Shown here one piece after another: positions 1-10,275 of a stretch of DNA of 64,000 nucleotides. Source of the stretch: Symbiodinium microadriaticum. Its lineage: Eukaryota; Sar; Dinophyceae; Suessiales; Symbiodiniaceae. The stretch lies in the NCBI GenBank assembly GCA_001939145.1, contig LSRX01000007.1, positions 1,060,612 through 1,124,611 of the forward strand, read 5' to 3'. A program made the position numbers and the translations under genes. Under the pieces are notes generated by a model, which did not search any database, was not told the origin of the DNA, and saw nothing but the letters and a program-made list of their open reading frames with translations. Positions within the stretch are counted from its first letter, which is position 1. The number at the start of each line of letters is the position of its first letter.

Positions 1-270
1 GATCGAGAGTGCCTCTTTGGCGCCCTCAACCAGGCCGTAGGGCTCGCTCTCGGCAGAGCTCAAGGCAACGGCTTGTTGCAAACGGCTCCAGGCTTTCAAA
101 CAGAAGCCTCCGATCATGATGCATCCTCCACTGATGCTCTTTCTGTCAACATTCTTCTCGCTCCCCCATGATGCATCTACATAGAGTCCAGTCCCAGGGT
201 GTCTTCTCCAGTGGGATTCACCACCTGCTTAAACCCTTGAACATGCTTCAACGTAGTAGACAACGTCAAC
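1..270 (-). mobile_element. Ty1/copia pol remnant, RNase H end
   Basis: Read on the minus strand, this holds the hallmark blocks of a copia-type RNase H: VDASWGSEKNVDRKS (about 180-136), then IMIGGFCLKAW (about 120-88), then ALSSAESEPYGLVEG (about 65-20). In copia elements these are the catalytic Asp block, the KS-SGG block and the ALSSAE block. Upstream, a segment reading KHVQGFKQVVNPTGE lies in another frame, so a frameshift sits near 185-190. The element runs off the left edge. This is a decayed LTR retrotransposon, not a host gene. Family assignment is confident; activity is excluded by the frame break. Confidence 0.85.
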
Positions 271-285
271 GCGTGTCATGGCAAG

Positions 286-286
286 N
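286..286. other. ambiguous base N
   Basis: The only non-ACGT symbol in the window. It lies between two retroelement fragments of opposite strand, so it may mark a weak assembly join. Confidence 0.95.
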
Positions 287-359
287 GCGAAGTGATCGCG
301 AAGCCGCTTTTTGAGTCATTTATGACTTATTTTGCTCCTTGCTTCAATAGCCTCTTTTT

Positions 360-1210
360 CCCATATATAGGTCTTCCGCATGGCCGTCAGCGTGCCCTCG
401 CTAGCGATTGGAAGCTACGAAGTCAGCTACGTGAGCTCTGGAAGAACTGCCTAGAAGCCCAGGATTTAGGCGAAGCTGGACTACTCGACGTGGTACAGGG
501 GCAACCGCTGCTGAGATTGCTCCGCACTGTGCTAGAAGCGGCGGGGGATTCCGACCGGGACTTCCTCCGACAAGCTGAGAAGGGGCGACCCGTGGAATCC
601 TGAACCCGCTACGGAAGCCTGGGCCCTTGACGCTACCGACCATGGTCAGGGTGCTATGCGGATGGCTAGCCGATCGTCTGGAGTGCGGCAGGCTCCAGAA
701 GCCGGAACCACTACTGGAAGGAGCCGCACCCCTAAGTTTCTTCACGGACGCTAAGGCTGAGGCAGGCCGCGCGTGGATCGGTGGCTTCCTCGAGCTAGTC
801 GACGGCTGCCAAGGCTTTCGCTAGAAGTCGTGGAAGGCTGGACGCCCTGGGCCTTTGCTAAAGGCGATCCGGGGAAGGTCATCGCCGCGCTGGAGTTGCT
901 TGCTACGTTGGTCGCTGTCCGCTTGTGGGTGCCCGACGGCGACCCTAAGAAAACGTCAAGGGTCGCCATCCGAGGCTACACGGACAACCAATCCAACGAG
1001 TCCCTGCTAAGAAAGGCGATGACCACCAAGTTCCCTTCCACGCTAGTCCTTATGGAACTCGCTGAGGAGCTCTCCGCTAAAAACTGTGAGCTACAGCTGC
1101 AGTGGATCAGGAGAGACCTGCACCAGCTAGCAGACGACCTCACCAACGAGAACTTCGCTAGCTTCGACCCGAACTTCAGGATCGCCCTGAAGGGGGAAGC
1201 GCTAGAGTGA
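360..1210 (+). mobile_element. retroelement RNase H remnant, frameshifted
   Basis: Three plus-strand frame pieces fit one decayed retroelement polyprotein. Positions 380-603 end in a GDSDRDFLRQAEKG-like segment. Positions about 699-795 give FFTDAKAEAGRAWIGG, an RNase H first strand with its catalytic Asp. Positions about 815-1210 give VIAALELLATLVAVRLW, then GYTDNQSNESLLRK, then LQLQWIRRDLHQLADDLTN. The order is that of an RNase H fold with spaced acidic residues. Frame changes near 603 and 800-815 break the gene. From memory, such frames are common in dinoflagellate genomes, possibly from DIRS-like or Ty3-like elements; the exact superfamily is uncertain. Confidence 0.6.
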
Positions 1211-1545
1211 CGAGTCCTTGGTCGTCTCCTACGCTACGCGACCAGCTAATTTGAGGAGCTGGGCGAAGCTAAGAGGACTAAGAAGGTCCGCGCTACGAGG
1301 TTCGCAAAGCAAACACGGAAGCTAGGACCCTGGTAGCCCTCCGGCTGCGCTTGGGAGATTGGCTAGTCCAGAACGGGGTTTCTGGCTAGCGACTTTCTCC
1401 GGGCTACGAGGGAACTCTCGCCACACCGCTAAAAAGAGAGTGTCTGTGACTGCTGTTCGGAGGTCGTTGCTAAGTCTCTCCTTAGCCGCTACGAACCTTA
1501 GGCGGTGACCTGGGGTGGTGGCGGGTATGAAGTGCTAGCTAGTGT
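1211..1545. other. GCTA-rich noncoding stretch
   Basis: No gene is seen. The tetramer GCTA is strikingly common here and through the RNase H remnant upstream (see findings). Confidence 0.5.
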
Positions 1546-1784
1546 ACGCAACGATCTTCGACCCTTTAGCCCAAAAATTTGAGACCGAGCGAATCGCAGC
1601 TCGACGATTGTGGACCCGAGCGGAGCGAACGAGCTCACGGAGCGAACGGAGCGAACGAGGGAGTGGAGCGAGCGAGAGAGCGACGTGAGCGGAGTGAGAG
1701 ACTGAGGGTAGCGAGAGAGTCCACAATCGTCGAGCTGCGATTGCGAGGAAAATTTTTGGGCTAAAGGGTCGAAGATCGTTGCGT
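1546..1784. mobile_element. foldback/MITE-like inverted repeat element
   Basis: Two arms of 66-69 bp (1546-1614 and 1719-1784) are inverted copies. The outer 35 bp, starting ACGCAACGATCTTCGACC, and the inner 24 bp, starting AATCGCAGCTCGACG, match exactly. Only a few bases between them differ. The 104-bp spacer is a degenerate GAGCGRRCG-type repeat. There is no coding capacity and no obvious target duplication at the ends. The structure is that of a foldback element or MITE and could form a long hairpin. Confidence 0.75.
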
Positions 1785-2068
1785 CCTACGGCTCTGAGCC
1801 CTGTCGATCTTTCGTTTTTGGTCCGAGGCTGTAGGCTCAACACCCTTTCGATTTTGAATCAGCTTCCTTGTAGACGATCGATTGTGGGGCGGAGACCCTG
1901 CTACACAAGAGAGTGTGGGTCACCTTCAATGGACTCTCAGGGCTAACTTTGCTGGCAATCTCTTCTATGTTCGGGTGTAGATGTTCTCTGGAGCTGCCTT
2001 CATCAAGCGCACATCATCTTCCTCAGATGTTTCGCCCTCCGCGACTTCCACGAACTTCATCAAATCGT

Positions 2069-2518
2069 TCACGTCTCGTGCACACATCCCAGTCTCGGAA
2101 TTCCACCACGAAAATCCATTTCCGGCACCGGTGGATCTCCTCCATCCGTGCGAGGTTCATCTGATGCAACTAGATGAAGTGCAATCCTTCGATGGATCCA
2201 CAGGACAATCTCCTCCTCGACACCCACCACCGCGTTGTGCACCTTGCACACTTTAAGCCAATCCGACGACATTTCCCCCGGCTCGAAATTGGGAACCCTG
2301 ATCGTTGACATCCCAAGCATACTTCCCAGGTGGAGCTCCTCTCCTTGATCATCCACCAAAGATAGACTTGGATCCTGAGCCCAGTCGCGTCCTATATCCT
2401 TCATAATAACTGTGGGAAGCACTAAGTTCAGATCATCGACTTCAAGGTTCTTCTGCTCCCAACGTTCGGCCATTCCTTGAATGTAGTGGTCAGGTATCTG
2501 GCACTTGCAACATTCCAC
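2069..2518 (-). pseudogene. retroelement-like ORF of 149 aa
   Basis: An open minus-strand frame begins MECCKCQIPDHYIQGMAE and is acidic and protein-like. It lies downstream, on the same strand, of the copia fragments at 4.0-6.3 kb, and the frame just upstream (to 2521) runs into it through a stop. I read it as the far end of that element, beyond the minisatellite that splits it. No catalytic motif is visible, so an unrelated gene is possible. Confidence 0.35.
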
Positions 2519-2664
2519 TTCTAGATAGTCATTCTAATGTGCAGGACAGCCTCCCGAGGTTCCAGTTCGACATCCACTTGTTGAGGTTCTTGAACTTCAC
2601 CTCCCTCGCTTCCGAGGAGTTTGCGTATCTTTGGTGCCTCAACGGTGCTTGATTCTTGAGATAG

Positions 2665-2900
2665 CTGAAAACCCCAGGGTTGAGGGTTGGGGTTGAACAA
2701 AGTTACAACTATTTTGACAAACAGTTGTAACCAGTTAGAACCCTTACCTGGAACCTGAGGTTGCAGGTTCCGGGTTGGCTCGTCCAACCCCAACCCAGGG
2801 TTGGGGTTGGAGTTAACCAGGGTTAACCCCAACCCAGAACCTGAGGTTGGGGTTGGGGTTAAACAGAACCTCAGGTTGTTTGAGTTCACCCGAAACCCAT
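2665..2900. repeat. GGGTT/AACCC minisatellite, left block
   Basis: Short blocks of GGTTGGGGTT and their complements AACCCCAACC alternate, forming many small inverted repeats. Composition matches the 3.6-4.0 kb block, so the two are probably one array later split by the ~245-bp repeats. Confidence 0.75.
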
Positions 2901-2904
2901 TCGG

Positions 2905-3600
2905 TGAAAGCTCCTGAAGCGTTTTCGTGTGGCAGTCTCGTTCTTGTGTGGAAGCCTCAGGAACGGCTGCAGAAAGGTTTGTCGGAGAAGACGTGCGATT
3001 CAAAATTGGCTTCTTGTGGGCGGGAAGTTTGTCTTTGAAAAAAAGGAGGGGCTGGAGGGGGCAGCCCGCCCCCATTTGCACACCTTGCAGCCGCTCCACA
3101 TGTCTTGCAGGCCGGAAGGTTCGATGTATGACTAACGACATTTTCTTCGCTTTTAAGCCCCCTAAATCGTTTTCGTGTGGCTTCTTCTTCTTGTGTGGAA
3201 GAAGCCCTTGTGTGCATGTTTTCGTGGCTTCAGAAAGCGGGGAGTTTGCCTTCTTGTCGGAGAAGACATTGTCTTTGAAAAAAGCGGAGGGGGTTGGGGG
3301 GGGGGCAGCCCGCCACCCATTTGCACACCTTGCAGCCGCTCCACAAGCCTTGCAGGCCGGAATCGAGGTTTGATGCATGACTAACTATATTTTCTTCGCT
3401 TTTAAGCCCCTAAAGCGTTTTCGTGTGGCTTTCTTCTTCTTGTGTGGAAGAAGCCTTTGTGTGCATGTTTTCGCGGCTTGAGAAGCGGAGAGTTTGCCTT
3501 CTTGTCGGAGAAGACATTTCATGTATGACTCAATATAATTATCTTTGCTTTTAAGCCTCTGAAGCGTTTTCGTGTGGCTTTCTCCTTCTTGTGTGTTGAG
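2905..3600. repeat. degenerate ~245-bp tandem repeat, about 3 copies
   Basis: The phrase GCGTTTTCGTGTGGC recurs at about 2917, 3168, 3415 and 3564. Each copy continues through a CTTCTTGTGTGGAAG block, a TCGGAGAAGAC block, a CCATTTGCACACCTTGCAG block and a closing TTTTCTTCGCTTTTAAG. Copies 1 and 2 are about 245 bp, copy 3 is shortened (about 150 bp) and copy 4 is cut by the minisatellite. ORFs called through it differ between strands and are not credible genes. Confidence 0.8.
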
Positions 3601-3603
3601 GTT

Positions 3604-4035
3604 CAGGTTCCACGGGGTTAGAGTTCGGGTTAACCTCAACCCCAACCTGCAGACCGGGGTTGGGGTTCGGGTTAACCTCAACCCCAACCTGCAGACCGAC
3701 GTTGGGGTTCGGGTTAACCCCAACCCTAACCTGTGGGCCGGAGTTGGGGTTCAGGTTAACCTCAACCCCAACCTGCGGACCGGGATTTGGGGTTCGGGTT
3801 TACCCCAACCCCAACCTGCGGACCGGGTTTGGGGTTCGGGTTTAAACCCAACCCGGACGCGCGGAGCAGGGTTAGGGTTCGGGTTAACCCCAACCCCAAC
3901 CTGCGCAACAGAGAGCTGGGATTGGGTTCGGGTTAACCCCAACCCTAATTCCAGGTTCGGGTTGTGGTTAACCCGAACCTGGAACCTGGGGTTGGGGTTA
4001 GGGTTGAACCCCAACCCTAACCTGAGGTTAAGGGG
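3604..4035. repeat. 42-43 bp self-complementary minisatellite
   Basis: AACCTGC-type landmarks fall at 3644, 3686, 3728, 3770, 3813 and 3899, giving a period of 42-43 bp (the last gap is two units). Each unit contains GGGTTCGGGTTAACC next to CAACCCCAACC, so units are imperfect palindromes. The period is a multiple of three, which keeps one frame open as a 14-residue repeat (VNLNPNL core). I treat that frame as incidental. Confidence 0.85.
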
Positions 4036-4971
4036 GTATGCTCGAAAACACAGGCGCTCGACGATCTCCCTGTCCAAGCCTTTGAACTTGTCGAGACCCC
4101 TCACCTTATAGACCGCTAGAACCAGGAGATTTCCACTCCACTGTCTTGTTGCATGCCATCTTCTTGGATCAAACGGAAACACTTGCATTTTCCCCTCAGA
4201 CTGAAAACCCTTCACAAATCCTCTTTCTCCTTCAAGGATCACAATGTCTCTTCCTTTTCAGCCTCTTCATCGGCCTTGAGTTGGACCCATAGTCCACCAT
4301 CCTTGAAATCACTGATGGGGAGCAAATTGGAGTTCTTGTCCCTCGCGTTGTGTTAATCACGGTGCTTCTTTGCGTTCAGATTCCGATGTGTTGAGAAGGT
4401 CGACCAGCCTGTTCCCCAAGCTTCTTCCAAAACAAGTTTACGACCTTGGTAGCCAATAGACAGTCCTTTGTCGAGTTTCTGACTTCCAGTTCACGCCCAT
4501 GACGATACACTCCAGATGCCCATGCCTTCGGTGGCAACCCAGCGTGCTCACAATCGTCAATCTTCCTGGAGATTCTCTGGTTGGGTCGTAGCTCGAATGA
4601 GTGTTCCACCACTGACTCATCAAGCTTCTCTCCATGTTTGAGAACTGATTGCGCATGTACTTCGGAATCATGGGTCTAGTATTCATGTTCTGGATTGTCT
4701 CAAGAACTGCTACACGAGGACTGTCTTCACGACCACTTGGCAGAACATCCTCGTCGCGTTCCAACACAAGTCTCCCATCACAGACTGCAACCCACGGAGC
4801 GGTACAACTCCATTGTCCTCGACGCCATTGGATGAATTCCCACAGTCTGGATTCTCGACCCTTGGGATCACCCTCATGGTGCTCCAGGTCTGGACTGCGT
4901 TCTTGACCACTTGAGTCACCCGCATCATCGGTTGCCTCCAAGTGCTGCAATACGAGGAGCTGACTTTCCAC
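4030..4971 (-). mobile_element. copia-like pol remnant, post-integrase region
   Basis: Minus-strand frames include FPFDPRRWHATRQWSG followed by LLVLAVYKVRGLDKF (about 4190-4080). A DP-RWHAT-W-G block of this kind recurs, in my recollection, in the central region of dinoflagellate copia polyproteins. Upstream is an acidic frame (4971-4438) with no motif I can name. Several frame changes make it non-functional. It follows the integrase piece at 5.0-5.5 kb on the same strand in the expected order. Confidence 0.6.
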
Positions 4972-4977
4972 AGATTC

Positions 4978-5545
4978 TCAATCTTTGTGCTGGTGGATGT
5001 TGGCCATCCTCAAGAACCAGCATCTCTTGATTCTCATGTCGCTAACCGGCGTCGACAAGCTTGCCTTGTCTCTGACACTTCTTGCATGCGCAAATGTGCA
5101 ATCTACATACACCAAGTGTCCAGCAGCTTGATCAGAAAGACCCAACATGTCAGTTTGCTGTTTTTCCATGCCTGCCGCTTGCCAGACAAGCTTGCAGCCA
5201 AGTCCCAGAGGATTCCAGTGGTCCTTCCGACCAGCACTCCTCAAACTCTAGCCGGATTGGAGCTCCAGAAGCCGCGTATCTTCGCTTCTTCACTGGCACC
5301 TTTGGTCCAAAACTGGCAAGCATCTTGGAAATCTGTCTCAGCACCCGTCTGTATCGACGCCACTGCCTTGGCGGCCACAGGCCAGAAGGACTTCTCCAAT
5401 CCGGACGTTGACAAAATCTTTCTCGTCCGAAGCAGCTCCAACACCGCCAACTCAGCAGCTGTTTCCTTGAGGAACCCCTGGAGTGCTTGTTGGGGTTCGC
5501 AAAGGTTGTTGATGCAACCATTGAACAAAGAGGTCTCGCTGTAAG
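4978..5545 (-). mobile_element. copia integrase C-terminal remnant
   Basis: On the minus strand, 5528-5241 contains LEKSFWPVAAKAVASIQTG, the typical end of a copia integrase core. A second frame gives FGPKVPVKKRRYAASG and an EFEECWSEG block (about 5310-5240), matching the integrase C-terminal extension. A third frame gives GHLVYVDCTFAHARSVRD (about 5130-5075). The pieces follow in family order but in three frames, so the gene is a pseudogene. Confidence 0.75.
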
Positions 5546-5681
5546 TTGGGCTGCTCGATCACTATGAAACCTCCGAACAACAGATAAGTGGCCTTCGGGG
5601 CTTCTACATCCAATGGAATAGGTCCTATCCTGCTCCAGTGTCTTCTTCTGATTTCTTCTCAGCCTGGCTCTTCTTCCACGA

Positions 5682-6232
5682 TCATCTCCACCAAAAGGAA
5701 CTTGTCTTCTTCGTCAAAAAGATCTTTGGAACCCACTTCCTTCTAGAGAGTAGTGGGCTCAAATTCTCCTGTGTCGTTGTTTCAGGAATCATAAACTTTG
5801 CGACGAGAAATACTTCATCTGTGCCGTCTTGGCTTGTCGTCAGAGAAACAAACCGCGCTGTTGGATTTCCAGGCCTACCCTGGAGCACTCTTTGCTTTTG
5901 TCTTGCCCTTCGCCTTCGGTCCCGGATCATTGCCTCGGTCTTGGTCGGAAATGAGCCAGACTGCTGACAAGTGTAACATCTGTTCTTCTTTAAGATAGCT
6001 TCCAAGGAATGAACAAACTTGCAACTTGCACTTCGTCGACAGCCTTGTAGTTCTGAAACAACTTGCACTTCTTTTCTCCGCCTGTTGCTTGCTGTCATGC
6101 TGTAGAATACACTGTAGAAGTGGTCGGTGGGGTTGTCGATGATGCCTTCGAAGGTTCGTAGTTCCTTGCGACTGCTTAGGCTACAAAGAACGAAGCTTTG
6201 GATCTCTTTGCTCATCTCCACTGCTGGCTTAG

Positions 6233-6272
<40 letters not shown>

Positions 6273-6317
6273 GCCGCCACAGTTCAGACAGTCGCGCAGC
6301 CAGTTGGAGCTTTCCAA
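5682..6317 (-). mobile_element. copia-like gag/N-terminal ORF of 211 aa
   Basis: One open frame on the minus strand. A poly-Thr tract (ACA codons, from the TTG microsatellite on the plus strand) precedes a helical region. Cys-His-rich segments CRRSASCKFVH and NRCYTCQQSGSF follow, resembling the paired zinc knuckle region before the protease in dinoflagellate copia elements. It lies directly upstream of the integrase pieces on the same strand. No intact protease is visible. Confidence 0.55.
6231..6272. repeat. (TTG)n microsatellite
   Basis: About 14 uninterrupted trinucleotide units, inside the copia-like ORF where they encode Thr on the minus strand. Confidence 0.95.
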
Positions 6318-6539
6318 CAGGCTTGGGGCCCCAATCTTTCTTTGCTAGAGGCTCTCAGACCCTGTCTCCGATCGAAAAAAGTTGGTCCCCACGCGCCATG
6401 TGCTTCTTTTGCTAAGCGTCGAAACTGCCGGGTCCTAATTCCCGGCCCACGACGTGTTGTCCAAGACATAGCTGCTCATAGTGCGACTTTCTGGCACTGA
6501 GGCACCATCCGTGACGAGGCGCCACACTTGCTAGCTGCC

Positions 6540-6960
6540 AGACGCCTCTAGAGAGCTCAAGAAGCACTGGAGGATCGGCCCCAACAAAGCCTACCCCGCC
6601 TTCCAGCTCGAAGGACAAATCAAGTATCTAGGCATCATCATCTCCTACTCTCACTATGAGCTTCTCACGCTTCGCCTGCGGGTGTGGTTCGCCACGGTCT
6701 GGGCCACAGCCGTCACAGGTTTGCTAGAGGTGGGTCTCCCCCTGATTTGCTCGACACCTTTGAAGCTGGTATGCTCACAAGCTTTGCTTGTGCTTAGCCA
6801 GCCAGCTCATGTAACCCATGTCACCACAGCAGACCTCCTGAAGTTGCACAAGCTCCAGGACCCTGTAGATAAAATAAACCGACGCATGAAGGGCCGCATC
6901 ACCAAACTACGCAAACGCTCCAGAGCGGTTGCGGATGCGGCAGCAGATGTGGCCCTGTGA
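6540..6960 (+). mobile_element. LINE reverse transcriptase thumb-region remnant
   Basis: Plus-strand frames read IKYLGIIISYSHYE (about 6620), then LRLRVWFATVWATAVTGL (about 6672-6725), then PAHVTHVTTADLLKLHKLQ (about 6800-6860) and DPVDKINRRMKGR. This is the post-catalytic region of non-LTR RTs: the YLG block and the array of Arg/Trp helices before the C-terminus. The catalytic FADD motif is absent, so only the downstream part remains, with at least one frame change near 6740-6790. Confidence 0.7.
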
Positions 6961-8640
6961 GGGGCTGGAGTTCCCGGACTGGCGTTATTCGAGCGTTCAC
7001 TCATTCTACCGAACATGGATTGAGCTGGAAACGTCCAATTGTTTTTTTATTTTTGAGCTTTGTGCTGACGGAGTGCTTTGCAAGTCCACCATGCTGACAC
7101 AGCAGAATGCATTTGGGAATTGCTTCGGGTTGGCATGAGGCATTTCTTATTTTGGAATTCACAGTGGAGGCAACACTTGAAAGATTGGGCAGCTTTTGTG
7201 TTTCCGACCCGATGCCGCTGTGTGCTGGCGTCGATGGAGACGACCGAATTGTCTGCGAGATCAGCGTCTTTTGCCTATGTGGAAAAGACATAAGTGTTTT
7301 CTGGCCTCCATCGAAGAGGAGATACAAAGAAATGGATCGAGGAGCAGTGGTAGTTTTCTGCTTGTTCTTTGATTTGCCATTGTTTCTTTTTAGAATCGAG
7401 ATTGACGTGGTAGCTTCAGCTTTGCTTTGGTTCAGCTTAAGCAGCGATGCAGCCCGTGAAAATAGAGTCTAGGGCTGGATCAACCATAACATGCCTCAGG
7501 CAACAGAAGAAAAGAAAAAGTAGTCACTCTTTTTCATGTCGGGTTTCGCCACTCCTGTAACTATGGCCGGATCCTGATGCGATTGTTGTCTGGCCGTTCC
7601 CGATTCGGCCCGTCCTGCTTGCTCGCCGTGTCTGGTTCCCGTCACGATCGGTTCTTCTTTGTTTGTCGTGTTTGTTGTTTCTCCCAGCCCCAGACCCGTA
7701 GACACCGCGAGCAATCTCACAACAGACGTTGAAGAATAGTTTTCCGGTAGAAGATACAGGTCTAGTGCTGGGTTCGGTTCAAGTTGGATCGCGGGACTCG
7801 GACGGGTCCCCGTCTGGCATTTTTGCGATTCATGTCGTTTTGCCCAGTCCAGTTTTCAGTGCGCAACCTCATGTGCGTTATTATGGAACGTACTTGTTGC
7901 CGGTTTCCATGATTGTTGCAGCGCGACGGTGTTGATCGTCGTCATGTGACATGTCACTCATCGTGACAATTCTTCTGCTGGACTTGGGTTTCCTGGCTTG
8001 CTTTCGATCGGAGCGGACGTTTTTGGCGAGCACCATCAGACTTGCAACCAGCCAACATATTTTTTCGGGAGCTGAAATGATGAGTCATGTGAACACTGCG
8101 TTGCAAGCACGGCTTCGTTTTCAATGTGGCAAATTGGTGGCGCAATAATCGACCATTTGCGGTCGTCTCAACTACAATTGCGAGAAGTTATCAGCCACCA
8201 GGCGCCAGGACCCACAACAACACTGTCGTGTGGTTTTGGCCCAAGTCTGGTGGTAATCCGCCAGAATTTCACGAGTAGTCTGTTGCGTATACATTCCATC
8301 CCTCCCGGTGGACATCTTATGAAATCACAAAGGACGGTGTGTTGACATGGGTCTCAGAGGAACGAAAGGCTTCAACCATACCTGGCCAGGACGTCGGCTG
8401 CTTGCGCACGTTCGTAGTGCCCCAGTGATCCAGTGGTGAAGATGAGGATTTATCTCCTCGCAGACACTTTGCCTCACAAGTTACCAATTGTTCAAGTTCC
8501 AGTGTTTTTGGGGAGTTTTGTTGCAGTAGGGAAGTAAGCAGCGATTTGGATCTGTCAGATTGACATAGAAGAGAATTCCGAAGGTGTGTGATGGCAGTCG
8601 AGGTCAGTGCCATTTGCCTGCCCAGCGCAGGGCTGGAATT
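6961..8640. other. no gene recognised
   Basis: Open frames up to 121 aa exist on both strands but show no family motif, no splice structure and no consistent composition. The first few hundred bases may be decayed LINE sequence. Confidence 0.4.
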
Positions 8641-8689
8641 GGATCAGGACTTTGCAGTATTCCCGAGTAAACCCTGGTAACAGATGATC

Positions 8690-9045
8690 TTTGATGTTGA
8701 AGAAGTTGGAAAGGACTCATGCCGTAGCCTCACCACAACAACGATCTGAGTAGAATGCGGAGCTGCGTGTATGAGTTGCGCAAATTCTTTCCACACTTGT
8801 GTTAAGAACAGCTTGCTTGCCTTGTGAGTACCTGCATGGCAACTTCGTTTTGGTTTTCCTTCATGGTATGACCATGAAGCTCCTACTCGCCCTTCCTGGG
8901 AGTGTAATTGCAGGAGTCCTTGCGCGTGAACGCTTCTGCAGCCGCGCCTCTCCACCTCAACGGTGAGTACTTCGGGCCCGTTGAGGCTGACATGGCGAAT
9001 CAAATCATCTCTGACTCTCGGAGAGAGTGTGCCATCGATGGGCAT
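8690..9045 (-). mobile_element. possible LINE endonuclease trace
   Basis: A 133-aa minus-strand frame contains QVWKEFAQLIHAAP followed by HSTQIVVV. This resembles the R-VW-L---I--VP---LLI-GDFN region of apurinic-type LINE endonucleases, but the catalytic GDFN is not preserved. It is on the strand opposite to the RT remnant at 6.5-7.0 kb, so it would be a different copy. Confidence 0.35.
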
Positions 9046-9660
9046 GTTCAGCTAGTCCAGTCCTGGAGTTCGTGAGCTCCTGCAGGTAAGCCGCAGTGGG
9101 TTCCTCTACAAGCAGGCACCTCGAGTCAACAGCCGTGCTGATCCAGAACGTGATGTCTGTCTGCGAGCTTCTGTAGTTTCAAGCGTGGAGATATAAGCAT
9201 GTGCATATGTGTTGGTCTTGGTCTACCTACATACGTATGCATCCATTTAGTAAATTAATTCTACTTATCTATTGCCTGTCTAGAGTCTAGCTATCCCTCC
9301 TTGTGTCTGAATCTCTCCCCGCTTCGCAATACTTATCCATAGATCTGTATCTGTTCGTCTCTTTGTTTGTTCTGTGTCGATCTCACATATATATATATAT
9401 ATATAGAGATATAGAGATATGATTTTATATGTATAGATATAGACTGTTGCGGTTAATGCGCTTACCCACACACCTGCACAGGACTGGTGGGTACCCACAC
9501 TTGAATGGCTAGTTATCACCAGGTTCAAGATCCGACCAGTAGTGTTATTATCGCCAATGCGACTGCTGTTGCCGTGGCCATGGCCACTGTGACTTCCGAC
9601 CTTATCATGTTTGTTATCATCGTTGGCATCGCTAGTCATTGATGTTCATTTCTCCTTTCT
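9046..9660. repeat. noncoding, with (TA)n and GATATA tract
   Basis: No gene. TA dinucleotides run at about 9386-9404, followed by AGAGATATAGAGATATG. Confidence 0.7.
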
Positions 9661-9661
9661 T

Positions 9662-9785
9662 TAGTATGTATGTGTGTGCGTTCATGTATGCATGTATGCA
9701 TGTAGGTGTGTATGTACGTATGTATGTATGTATGTATGTACGTACGTAGGTATGTATGTATGTATGTATGTATGCATGTGTATGT
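9662..9785. repeat. (GTAT)n microsatellite
   Basis: Imperfect GTAT/TGTA tetranucleotide array with CGTA variants. Confidence 0.95.
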
Positions 9786-10026
9786 ATGTGGACACTTGCC
9801 TTGCCGGCTCTTCTCTTGCCACCCGTCCTTAACCTTCTTTGTCGCAGTTTTGTAAGCGCCGCTTGGACTTTTTAGGAGGGTTTGCGCCCTGTCATCGTGG
9901 GGCTGGGCAGGTTTCCGCGCCGGGTATGCTGAGTCCTAACCGAGTGCACACTGCCAAGAGCCTGTGCAAGCCCTAATTAAGCTTTGCACACCACTGCAAG
10001 CACCCACATGGCAAAATGCATGCATG

Positions 10027-10275
10027 TGTGTATGTATCTCGTACATATGCACGTATGTATGCATGTATGTATGTACGTCGGTACGTATGTACGTACGCAC
10101 GTACGTACGTACGTACGTATGTATGTATGTATGTATGTATGTATGTGTGTGTGTACGTATGATGTATGTATGCATGTATGTGTATGCACACACGTACGTA
10201 TGTGGGTATGTATGTATGTATGTATGTATGTATGTATGTATGTATGTATGTATGTATGTATGTGTGTATGCACGC
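10027..10275. repeat. (GTAT)n/(ACGT)n microsatellite
   Basis: About 250 bp of GTAT units with an ACGT-rich core (about 10075-10120) and a purer tail (10205-10262). All long ORFs here (Tyr-Ile-His-Thr or Cys-Met-Tyr repeats) are artefacts of the array. Confidence 0.95.

Noticed and set aside
2521..4242. ORFs of 285, 179 and 163 aa over the 2.5-4.2 kb repeats
   Set aside because: They are tandem-repeat read-through on both strands; only the FDPRRWHAT segment is kept, as a retroelement piece.
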